Source: an uncultured Clostridium sp.
Lineage (GTDB): Bacteria; Bacillota_A; Clostridia; Lachnospirales; Lachnospiraceae
Assembly (NCBI GenBank): GCA_947174825.1
Contig: CAMWKN010000008.1
Location: 1 to 13,228 of the forward strand
DNA length: 13,228 bases
Reading direction: 5' to 3'
The notes beneath the pieces were generated by a model. The model saw nothing but the letters and a program-made list of their open reading frames with translations, was not told the origin of the DNA and did not search any database. A program made the translations under genes and the position numbers. Below, piece by piece: positions 7,979-13,228 of the stretch. How positions within the stretch are numbered: position 1 is the stretch's first letter; every line of letters begins with the position of its first letter.

Positions 7979-8021
7979 TAACAGTCTGAATGAATATGAC
8001 ATCCATTAGACTGTTATTTTT
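7979..8021 (+). terminator. Terminator-like hairpin pointing along the plus strand (orphan)
   Basis: TAACAGTCT (7979-7987) pairs perfectly with AGACTGTTA (8008-8016). The stem extends inward by AATG/CATT with a one-base bulge, and the right arm is followed by a run of Ts (8017-8021). It has terminator form only on the plus strand, yet no plus-strand gene is visible to its left. Confidence 0.45.
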
Positions 8022-8052
8022 CTCTGTCAGAGGTCTAATCGTTTTTTCTTGC

Positions 8053-8105
8053 AAAAAGCATATCGGAGCAAAAGCCTAATAGAAATCAGACCTTTGCCCC
8101 GATAT
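8053..8105 (-). terminator. Intrinsic terminator of the secreted-protein gene block
   Basis: On the minus strand ATATCGGGGCAAAG pairs with CTTTTGCTCCGATAT, a stem of about 14 bp with one G-U pair and one bulged base. It is followed within 3 nt by five Ts (8053-8057). It lies about 130 nt past the stop of the 146-aa gene, the last gene of the right-hand block. Confidence 0.65.
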
Positions 8106-8232
8106 ATATTTTTAATGTTTTTACATGGACAGACACATAAACAAAATTTGATTTTTCTAGTCCCTGTCCATATTGTTTCATTTCTGGCATATACATCAAA
8201 CGCTACAAAACTTCATCAATTGCAACTTCTCA

Positions 8233-8673
8233 CTAACTGTAATATACTTGTATTCTTACCGTTACAGTAGACACAGGTTTTATGTTTCCATTATATGATA
8301 CCCCACTGTTTTTAATCCATATTGTCCATGTGCCATATGGATCTTCCCCATTAAATACTGTTGTAGTAATGGTGTCACTCGGAATTGGACCCGCGAATGA
8401 CGATGTAGTCCCTTCCGGACTTTCAACATAAAGCGTATAAGGGTCTGAACCACTAGATACAGTACAACGTAATTCGACCTTCGTTACAGACTTATTATCT
8501 CCTACAGTTCCTGATGTCAATTTGCTTTTCGTTGAAATCCCACCACTATAAGCATTAAGTTTAACTGTCGTCTTACTGAAACTGCTCGCCGCTAATACGG
8601 GTGTCACAGACATTAAACAAGCCATCATGCAAGCTACAACAACCGTAAAAATTCTTTTTGAAAATATCTTCAT
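8233..8673 (-). CDS. Small secreted protein resembling a free-standing P-domain (beta sandwich)
   Basis: A 146-aa exported protein. KRIFTVVVACMMACLMSVTP with VLA-AS forms a clear Sec signal peptide, probably cut after A28. The mature part of about 118 aa is Ser/Thr-rich and beta-patterned. LYVESPEGTTSSF (81-93) and DPYGTWTIWIKNSGVSYNG (111-129) match the two landmarks of proprotein-convertase P-domains ('L.V.SP.GT' and 'G.W.L.V.D...G'). Such domains usually sit at the C-terminus of secreted subtilases, but here no protease is attached. No cell-wall anchor is present. A very good ribosome site (AAAGGAGGT, 7 nt spacing) precedes the ATG. It is the last gene of the block, 57 bp after the 227-aa gene, followed by an intrinsic terminator. 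P-domain assignment is by pattern and unverified. Confidence 0.78.
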   Translation of the reverse strand: MKIFSKRIFTVVVACMMACLMSVTPVLAASSFSKTTVKLNAYSGGISTKSKLTSGTVGDNKSVTKVELRCTVSSGSDPYTLYVESPEGTTSSFAGPIPSDTITTTVFNGEDPYGTWTIWIKNSGVSYNGNIKPVSTVTVRIQVYYS

Positions 8674-8730
8674 AAGTGAAACCTCCTTTAAAGTATGTTT
8701 CTGAAGTATATGCCATATAAAATATATCTG

Positions 8731-9414
8731 TTATATTTTCATATCTACAGATACCTGTGTTACTTTATTGTCTGACTTTTTCAAATTAGCCTCAACTGAT
8801 TCTCTCGTAATACCATCCAAAACACCTGATTTAATAGGTTTTCCTACTTTCCAATTTGGATCTGCCTCCCTCACCGCATTCAAAAATGCCTGCCGATATG
8901 CGCGTTCATACCGCTCTAAGGTATACCCGGCTGCCAATCGGTCTTTTTTTTGCATTTTACGATACAGATTTGTATATACATCGGAACGCTTTGTTGTGTC
9001 ACCATTTTTGACACCATTTTCACGTAGAAATTCTTTTTTCGTCAACTCAAACATCTCATCCCGACTGCTCTCAGGGATAGAGATAATACGTTTCCTGCTT
9101 TCTGCACTCTCATCTGTTACCAAAAGACCTGCTAATCCATTATTCGGATTAATATAATCCCCATCCTTGTCATAATCTTTCATCAGATTTTTTATGCTCT
9201 CAATATTCGTATACATTGCACCGTTTGCATTTGACATCATCTGTTTCAATGCAGCTTTGTATTGCTTGCTGTTTGTGTCAATACCTGCAGCTTTTAATTG
9301 TTTCTGCACAGAACTACTGTTTAACTGTGACAACTGAAAACTACCGGGAATAGTTGGCTTTTGTATCCTAAACATATTTTGAAACAAAAAACTATAATCT
9401 GTAATCCTTGCCAT
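8731..9414 (-). CDS. Hypothetical protein, 227 aa, with EF-hand-like calcium loop
   Basis: I do not recognise a characterised family. The start MARITDYSFLFQNMF is reminiscent of openings seen in uncharacterised Lachnospiraceae proteins. No signal peptide or membrane segment is visible. Residues 80-91 (DYDKDGDYINPN) fit an EF-hand or dockerin-like loop: Asp at positions 1, 3 and 5 and Gly at 6, but Asn in place of Glu at 12. The rest is charged and mostly helical (116-185 Lys/Arg/Glu-rich), and the last 40 residues look like strands. AGGAGG sits 8 nt before the ATG. Upstream is a 196-bp gap with the shared 22-bp motif and a 12-bp inverted repeat, so it probably heads its own transcription unit with the 146-aa secreted protein. 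Function unknown. Confidence 0.75.
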   Translation of the reverse strand: MARITDYSFLFQNMFRIQKPTIPGSFQLSQLNSSSVQKQLKAAGIDTNSKQYKAALKQMMSNANGAMYTNIESIKNLMKDYDKDGDYINPNNGLAGLLVTDESAESRKRIISIPESSRDEMFELTKKEFLRENGVKNGDTTKRSDVYTNLYRKMQKKDRLAAGYTLERYERAYRQAFLNAVREADPNWKVGKPIKSGVLDGITRESVEANLKKSDNKVTQVSVDMKI

Positions 9415-9477
9415 CTCTGTGTCCTCCTAATAATATTCAGTTAGTTGTGCATATTTCTGTTTTACCATTTCAATACG

Positions 9478-9507
9478 ATAAAATTTTACATTGAAAGCCC
9501 TGTCAAG
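9478..9507 (-). promoter_or_regulatory. Possible promoter for the 227-aa and 146-aa genes, inside the inverted-repeat arm
   Basis: A perfect TTGACA (9502-9507, minus strand) lies in the promoter-proximal arm of the 12-bp inverted repeat. TTTTAT (9478-9483) follows at 18 bp but matches the -10 consensus only moderately. It would place transcription start near 9470, about 55 nt before the ATG. The weak -10 makes this tentative. Confidence 0.35.
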
Positions 9508-9540
9508 GCTAATCTTCAATAAAATTCAGCCTTGACAGGA
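9500..9540. repeat. Perfect 12-bp inverted repeat upstream of the 227-aa gene
   Basis: CCTGTCAAGGCT (9500-9511) and AGCCTTGACAGG (9529-9540) are exact inverted copies with a 17-bp loop. On the minus strand it is preceded at once by AGGAGGT (9541-9547), a perfect Shine-Dalgarno sequence with no start codon at normal distance. It is followed by GGCTTTC, not a convincing U-tract, so a terminator is possible but weak. It could be an attenuator, an operator overlapping the TTGACA, or the terminator of the upstream gene. Confidence 0.6.
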
Positions 9541-9570
9541 ACCTCCTAAGAAAACTTATTTTTAGTGTGA

Positions 9571-9592
9571 TGTCATCACTTTCCAACACCAA
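9571..9592 (-). promoter_or_regulatory. Shared 22-bp motif, copy A (upstream of the 227-aa gene)
   Basis: On the minus strand this reads TTGGTGTTGG followed by AAAGTGATGACA. It is identical at 21 of 22 positions to copy B at 12038-12059. A second common block, AGTTTTCTT (9548-9556 here), follows after 14 bp, against 15 bp in copy B. It lies 157 bp before the ATG of the 227-aa gene and 19 bp past the stop of the 297-aa gene. Conservation outside coding sequence at two sites suggests a regulator binding site or a conserved leader element. Confidence 0.6.
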
Positions 9593-9610
9593 ATTGTTTC
9601 GTGTTCCACA

Positions 9611-10504
9611 TCAATCTTTCCAGAATCTGTTCGATAACTCAAATGTCAAAATTCCAGACAGAAAATTTTGCTGCTTAGCCATAAAGTTCCTTAGTCCAGC
9701 CAGAAAAGATTCTTTGGAAGAAATATCTATACCATCAAAATGTGCTGGCAGCTCTTTGTCCTTAACCTCTTTTTCAAAATACTTATTACTTTTTTCCTCA
9801 TATTCTTCATGAATTTTTGGCGTATCCTTTAATGACTTGATATACCAATCTGTAAGGAATTTTATTTGATTTAAAGGTCTGTCTTCATTGCTGCTTTCTG
9901 CACCAATCTTTTGATACTCATCATATGCTGCACTATCCATATATCTCATCATATCCAAAGTATTCGTAGTTGCAACAAGGTTACTTCCATGCCCCAAATA
10001 ACGGGATTTTGCAACACCATAATTCATATTGCCATTTTGGTCAGCCTTTCCTGCACTTGCCAATTTTGCTATGGTACTCATGGCATCCAAGAATTTCTCC
10101 CTATGTTCTTCCGGAATGAAATTTTCAGATGCATACTCTGCTTTTTTCATCCCCAACGCAATATTGGCCTGCCGCTCTTCTTCCGTTAAAGAAGATGTAT
10201 TTTCCGTCAGAAAATTCTGCCGGATAATACCATATACATAGATTTGTTCTTCTTTACTACAGCCTTCTACGGCAGTCGCAACAGCTTTGTCTGTCTTATA
10301 GATACCACAGTACTCCGGCAAAGCGATTCTTCTGTCAAAATGTTGTATCTCCTTCTCAAAGCGTTTCTGTGCCTCATCACTGATCTGTAAAGATGCAGCA
10401 ATTTCTCCATCTCCCTTTTTAGGAGGTACAAAGCCATCTTTCCTATTTATATTTTTCTGGAAAGCAGGCTCTTCAATACGATGGTGAATATTTGCTATTC
10501 TCAA
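9611..10504 (-). CDS. Hypothetical protein, 297 aa, helical, TTG start
   Basis: I do not recognise the family. I place the start at TTG 10504, giving MRIANIHHRIEEPAF. AAAGGAG lies 8 nt upstream, and no ATG in frame has a comparable site. There is no signal peptide or membrane segment. A polar, probably disordered N-terminus (1-40) leads into ISDEAQKRFEKEI (41-53), then a long, mainly helical body (84-150 and 183-255). GHGSNLVATTNTLD (171-184) is a loop-like, Gly/Asn-rich stretch, and the C-terminus SFLAGLRNFMAKQQNFLSG (266-284) could form an amphipathic helix. Proteins with a short basic start and an 'IS.EA' turn are common among small flagellar or secreted clostridial proteins, but this is only a resemblance. 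It lies 64 bp after the 465-aa secreted protein gene, probably in the same transcript. Confidence 0.75.
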   Translation of the reverse strand: MRIANIHHRIEEPAFQKNINRKDGFVPPKKGDGEIAASLQISDEAQKRFEKEIQHFDRRIALPEYCGIYKTDKAVATAVEGCSKEEQIYVYGIIRQNFLTENTSSLTEEERQANIALGMKKAEYASENFIPEEHREKFLDAMSTIAKLASAGKADQNGNMNYGVAKSRYLGHGSNLVATTNTLDMMRYMDSAAYDEYQKIGAESSNEDRPLNQIKFLTDWYIKSLKDTPKIHEEYEEKSNKYFEKEVKDKELPAHFDGIDISSKESFLAGLRNFMAKQQNFLSGILTFELSNRFWKD

Positions 10505-10568
10505 TATTATTACTCCTTTCAAATGGAATAACTCAAATACCTGAAACATCTCCAAACATCAAACTCTA

Positions 10569-11966
10569 TCAGAAAGTATCAACATATGCCAAGTGGAAAA
10601 TGGTTTCGCTATCACGTACACTAGTATTATCACTTACTACTACAGTAACACCACACACATCAAAATGATGAGTATGCGTTCCTACGGCATCGTCCTCCAC
10701 ACCAATAGCAGGAGGTAAATCTATTACCATTTCAAATTTACCCTCTGAATTTGTTATAGCAAATCCTGTCCTTGTTGCATTGGAAGATGTATTATTGGCC
10801 TCCCAAGCAGGACTATAATATAATCCATCAACATATGTAGCTTCCGCTGCATAACGCTCTTTTGTTGTTGGATCTGTAGCATATGCTACGCCATAAATTG
10901 TTAATGGTCCTGAACCTGCCTGAAAATGCGTTCCATATCCAGTATATGTTGCCGTCTTATTTAATCCATGCTTACTTTTCAAATCTGTTATTGTTATACC
11001 AGTAGCCTTTAATAATGGCAAAATCGTAAATGTATAGTTTTGAATATCTGAATCATCAAATTCATCCATGGAATTGGCATTACATACACGAATATAATAT
11101 GTTCCTGTGGATACAGTAACTCTATTGCCGCTACCTACCCTTTTCATTTGATATCCTGAAGATGCAATGTTTTGATATACCTCAACAGAACACTTATTCA
11201 CAGAATCAGTAGTAGCCGTCATAGAGAGCTTGTCATAAATTCTGTTACTTGGTATTGTGATTTTATACCAATCATTATCAACTGGTGAACTTAAGTTTCT
11301 TGCAGTGACTGACGCACCATCTGTTCCAAAGGTAAAAGCTTTCGCCTGCGATACATTTTCATCAATTTCAAATGAATCACATGCATTGCTGACAGTATAA
11401 TCAAGTGTAAATGATTCGCTAATACTTCCGCCTTTGGATGACCTTACATATAAATAATAGGTCGCTGTATCTCCAGATGTGATATATCCCAATGCCTCTG
11501 GCAATGTTCCATTGGTTCCGTTGATATTTGTAACATATTCAGAACCAACCAAAATATATCCTTCCGCATTTAATAAATACAAATCATAATCTAAATCGGG
11601 ATTTGCTGGTGTGGTTAATTGAGCCTGCAAATATACACCAGCAGGTATGCTAAGACCGTAAATCAATGCATCACCCGTTTCATTCAGATAGTCACTTGTT
11701 GTTCCAGCTATAACTGTTCTGCTCTTAAAATGTTTCACATCGGACTTGTCAAATTCGACTTTCTCGCCCACTGCCTGTGCATCACAGTCCCCTGCTGAAT
11801 CAAATTCTGTAATCTCCACAGGTTCCTGTTCCTTAATTTCAACCTGCGCATTGTCATTACCCTGTGTGTTTGTTGCCGCACTTGCTGTGTTAATGTTCAT
11901 CGGCAATGCTGTTGTACATACTAAGGCAAGTGTTAATAAACCAGAAATAATTTTACCTTTTCTCAT
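10569..11966 (-). CDS. Secreted protein with two PPC-like beta domains
   Basis: A 465-aa exported protein. MRKGKIISGLLTLALVCTTA ends in ASA-AT, a Sec signal peptide cut after about A30. A short acidic linker (35-75) precedes two domains of bacterial pre-peptidase C-terminal (PPC) type. The first, about 85-193, has YLQAQLTTP, LDYDLYLLNAEG and ATYYLYVRSSKG. The second, about 197-316, has VDNDWYKITIPS, CSVEVYQ and GTYYIRVCNAN. The last about 150 residues (317-465) are beta-patterned but not recognised, with a HTHHFD cluster at 431-436. PPC domains normally trail secreted peptidases; no catalytic domain is present here. There is no LPXTG or transmembrane anchor. GAGG lies 10 nt before the ATG at 11966. 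The gene sits 325 bp after agrB, with the shared motif copy B in between. Confidence 0.82.
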   Translation of the reverse strand: MRKGKIISGLLTLALVCTTALPMNINTASAATNTQGNDNAQVEIKEQEPVEITEFDSAGDCDAQAVGEKVEFDKSDVKHFKSRTVIAGTTSDYLNETGDALIYGLSIPAGVYLQAQLTTPANPDLDYDLYLLNAEGYILVGSEYVTNINGTNGTLPEALGYITSGDTATYYLYVRSSKGGSISESFTLDYTVSNACDSFEIDENVSQAKAFTFGTDGASVTARNLSSPVDNDWYKITIPSNRIYDKLSMTATTDSVNKCSVEVYQNIASSGYQMKRVGSGNRVTVSTGTYYIRVCNANSMDEFDDSDIQNYTFTILPLLKATGITITDLKSKHGLNKTATYTGYGTHFQAGSGPLTIYGVAYATDPTTKERYAAEATYVDGLYYSPAWEANNTSSNATRTGFAITNSEGKFEMVIDLPPAIGVEDDAVGTHTHHFDVCGVTVVVSDNTSVRDSETIFHLAYVDTF

Positions 11967-12291
11967 CTTCTTAATTCCTCGCTTTCATTTTGTGTTTTAG
12001 TTTCTGACAAATAAAGAAAACTCCGTGTTCTTAATATTGTCATCACTTTCCAAGACCAACAAAGTTACAATATGTTAACTATAAACCACCCCTTTCCTTT
12101 AACTTGCAGCCAGCCATGAGCAAAACTCTATACACCAAGTATTTTTGCAGTTTTGAAAAACACGGCAAACTCCATTGTTACACTATTTTTATAGAAACGA
12201 CTGGTCTCAAATAGTATATTTAATCATTAAAATCAATAACACCAAAAGAAAACTAATCGTTATCTACCATAAAAAACACTCAAGACATGAA
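11967..12291. other. 325-bp gene-free region between agrB and the PPC-like secreted protein
   Basis: No credible coding frame is seen. It holds the shared motif copy B (12038-12059), its companion block AGTTTTCTT (12014-12022, minus strand) and an imperfect palindrome AGTTACAATATGTTAACT (12063-12080; 14 of 18 positions symmetric) just before the motif. There is a T6 run after agrB at about 12270 without a clear stem, so I cannot call a terminator for agrDB. Several AT-rich -10-like hexamers exist, none with a good -35. Confidence 0.55.
12038..12059 (-). promoter_or_regulatory. Shared 22-bp motif, copy B (upstream of the PPC-like secreted protein)
   Basis: On the minus strand this reads TTGGTCTTGG followed by AAAGTGATGACA, one mismatch from copy A at 9571-9592. 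AGTTTTCTT follows 15 bp later (12014-12022). It is 72 bp before the ATG of the 465-aa gene. A weak -35/-10 reading of the motif itself (TTGGTC, 17 bp, TATTAA) works here but not in copy A, so a protein-binding or RNA role is more likely than core promoter. Confidence 0.6.
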
Positions 12292-12885
12292 TCATAATGA
12301 ATATTTTTCCATACTAATACCAGCTAAACGTTCTTTTCCTTTTCCTAGCAAAAGAAGTATTGCAGCCATTGCAATTCCATTTGCCAAATATTTGTATATT
12401 TCTATTTCATTCCATATCAATACCAAAAAAACAACATTACCTATCATTAATAATGAAATTGCCTGTCTGCGAAACTGAACTATTTCTTCTTGCTCTAATA
12501 TCCTATTTTCATTCCCTATCGGAGCCCATAACAATACAGCAATATCAGCAAAAAACAAGCAAAGAAGGATTATCCAGAATGGCAAAAATATTCTATTCAA
12601 TATACATAACATAATTACCATAGAACAAGAAAAAAAGTAACATCCTATTCGTGTATTAGCATGATAACCACCAGTTCTGGTCCTTAAAGGCATAAGTATA
12701 CATGCACTTACAAACAAACTAACAAGCGAATCTAAGACTATACCAATTACTATGTATGATGTATAATGAACCAATTTCAATAACATACATTCCAATCCGA
12801 AACTATAAATATCCAAGTCTTCTTCATTAATACAATCTTCCGAAATACTGTATTTTAATATAAAGCTTATAATATGGTTCATCAT
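12292..12885 (-). CDS. agrB: AgrB-type accessory gene regulator protein (peptide-processing membrane protease)
   Basis: A 197-aa membrane protein with about six hydrophobic segments (40-66, 83-100, 101-121, 142-157, 164-181 and neighbours). The AgrB signature is intact: RTGGYHANTRIGC (70-82), with catalytic His75 and Cys82 seven residues apart as in S. aureus AgrB (H77/C84). AgrB is a membrane cysteine endopeptidase that removes the C-terminal tail of AgrD and closes the thiolactone ring. The start ATG overlaps the agrD stop by 4 nt (ATGA), which implies translational coupling; a second ATG follows directly. agrD stands upstream of agrB here, the reverse of the staphylococcal order. No AgrC or AgrA is found in the 12 kb downstream. 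Confidence 0.93.
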   Translation of the reverse strand: MMNHIISFILKYSISEDCINEEDLDIYSFGLECMLLKLVHYTSYIVIGIVLDSLVSLFVSACILMPLRTRTGGYHANTRIGCYFFSCSMVIMLCILNRIFLPFWIILLCLFFADIAVLLWAPIGNENRILEQEEIVQFRRQAISLLMIGNVVFLVLIWNEIEIYKYLANGIAMAAILLLLGKGKERLAGISMEKYSL

Positions 12886-13034
12886 TTCTCTTTGTCCTTT
12901 TTTAGACGTTTCAATTTTTCTGGCATTTTAGGTTGATAACCAAAGAACGCACAAGCAGAATTCACCTCCTTTCTCGCATTTGCTAATGCTGCCTTTGAAA
13001 TTAACCGTAAGGCTTTCTGTTTCATTTTACCCAT
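12882..13034 (-). CDS. agrD: AgrD-type cyclic (thio)lactone autoinducer peptide precursor
   Basis: A 50-aa precursor. Residues 3-23 (KMKQKALRLISKAALANARK) form the amphipathic leader helix. NSACAFFG follows with the ring cysteine C28, then the conserved C-terminal recognition segment YQPKMPEKLKRLKK. By alignment with S. aureus CDFIM|DEVEVPKEL, the likely ring is the five residues CAFFG with a short N-terminal tail. The position of the C-terminal cut (after G32 or after Y33) is inferred. I start at ATG 13034 because GGAGG lies 7 nt upstream; a longer reading from TTG at 13073 would begin before the predicted transcript start. The product should be processed by the overlapping AgrB and exported as a quorum signal. 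Confidence 0.92.
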   Translation of the reverse strand: MGKMKQKALRLISKAALANARKEVNSACAFFGYQPKMPEKLKRLKKDKEK

Positions 13035-13077
13035 AATTACACCTCCAATATAAATTAAAAACAATATTTTCAATTTA

Positions 13078-13106
13078 TATATCGCATGATGAATTATTTA
13101 AGTCAA
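13078..13106 (-). promoter_or_regulatory. Predicted promoter of agrDB
   Basis: On the minus strand TTGACT (13101-13106), a 17-bp spacer, then GATATA (13078-13083) with TGC directly before it (extended -10). Transcription would start near 13071, giving a leader of about 37 nt before the agrD ATG. The 18-bp direct repeats end 7 bp upstream of the -35. Confidence 0.62.
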
Positions 13107-13113
13107 GAATAAA

Positions 13114-13151
13114 CGCACGAGGTACAGATTTTTCGCACGAGGTACAGATTT
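13114..13151 (-). promoter_or_regulatory. Two perfect 18-bp direct repeats upstream of the agrDB promoter (activator site)
   Basis: AAATCTGTACCTCGTGCG occurs twice without a mismatch (13134-13151 and 13114-13131, minus strand), 2 bp apart, giving a 20-bp period of about two helical turns. The nearer copy ends 7 bp before the -35. Direct repeats two turns apart just upstream of the -35 are the usual target of LytTR-type response regulators such as AgrA and ComE, whose half-sites recur at about 21 bp. The repeat sequence does not match the staphylococcal AgrA consensus, so the binding protein is inferred from geometry and context. Confidence 0.65.
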
Positions 13152-13155
13152 AACT

Positions 13156-13182
13156 AAAAAAGAGCATTTCTGCGCTGAAATG
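13156..13182 (-). terminator. Short intrinsic terminator of a gene beyond the right edge
   Basis: On the minus strand CATTTC-AGCGCA-GAAATG (13165-13182) forms a 6-bp stem, followed by CTC and six Ts (13156-13161). It would end a minus-strand transcript entering from the right. The stem is short and AT-rich, so strength is uncertain. Confidence 0.45.
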
Positions 13183-13228
13183 TAGATTGAGATTCCCGTT
13201 TTGTAAACGAATTTCACATTTTGAAAGC

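Larger units (their letters stand above)
7818..8232. other. 415-bp gene-free region with several hairpins
   Basis: No credible coding frame is seen between the subtilase start and the stop of the small secreted protein. It contains, from right to left, an 8-bp inverted repeat (ATGGACAG 8125-8132 / CTGTCCAT 8164-8171), the intrinsic terminator at 8053-8105, and a plus-strand terminator-like hairpin at 7979-8021. The stretch 7818-7978 should hold the subtilase promoter, but I found no convincing sigma-A or sigma-G match. Confidence 0.6.

Noticed and set aside
8125..8171. 8-bp inverted repeat ATGGACAG/CTGTCCAT as a terminator
   Set aside because: The 31-nt loop is long and no T-run follows on either strand; the better terminator lies just beyond, at 8053-8105.
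10505..10555. Longer N-terminus for the 297-aa protein from an upstream TTG at 10555
   Set aside because: The upstream start lacks a good ribosome site, and AAAGGAG lies inside the extension at the correct distance for the TTG at 10504.
13035..13073. Longer agrD reading starting from TTG at 13073
   Set aside because: The predicted transcript starts near 13071, no ribosome site precedes the TTG, and the ATG at 13034 has GGAGG at 7 nt.
13114..13151. The two 18-bp repeats as a CRISPR array or phage attachment site
   Set aside because: There are only two copies with a 2-bp gap, so no spacers. No cas or integrase gene is present, and the position fits a promoter activator site.

Overview
The window looks like chromosome of a spore-forming gut Clostridia, most likely a Lachnospiraceae relative. 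The signs are strong AGGAGG-type ribosome binding sites, a YlbJ-type membrane protein, a Csp-like subtilase, an M18 aminopeptidase start, an AgrB/AgrD peptide-signalling pair and Lachnospiraceae-style protein sequences. Every gene I can support lies on the minus strand, so transcription runs from high to low coordinates. No rRNA, tRNA, CRISPR array, transposase or phage gene is visible.

Right part (about 8.2-13.2 kb): an AT-rich accessory block. It starts with a strong promoter preceded by a perfect 18-bp direct repeat (two copies, 20-bp period), which drives a 50-aa AgrD-type cyclic peptide precursor and, overlapping it by 4 nt, an AgrB-type processing membrane protease. No AgrC/AgrA receptor pair is in the window. 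Downstream lie a 465-aa secreted protein with two PPC-like beta domains, two unfamiliar proteins without signal peptides (297 and 227 aa, the second with an EF-hand-like loop), and a 146-aa secreted protein that resembles a free-standing P-domain. A 22-bp motif (21/22 identical), followed at nearly fixed spacing by a second 9-bp block, lies upstream of both the 465-aa and the 227-aa gene. This suggests that the two transcription units share a regulator or RNA element. A good intrinsic terminator closes the block at about 8.05 kb. My best candidate for an undescribed system is this set: a peptide quorum-sensing cassette, a duplicated regulatory element, two exported beta-sandwich proteins lacking any protease domain, and two unknown partner proteins.

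Middle part (5.1-7.8 kb): a GC-richer Csp-like S8 subtilase with an intact catalytic triad, no signal peptide and an inserted jelly-roll domain, then a DUF3592-like membrane protein with its own promoter.

Left part (1-5.1 kb): a large soluble hybrid histidine kinase (pseudo-receiver, PAS domains, HisKA, HATPase, degenerate receiver, intact receiver). Its promoter is followed first by a 47-codon remnant of another receiver domain. Then come a DUF1858 redox-disulfide protein, an uncharacterised 150-aa protein, a YlbJ-like membrane protein and the first 57 codons of an M18 aminopeptidase, closely spaced and probably cotranscribed.
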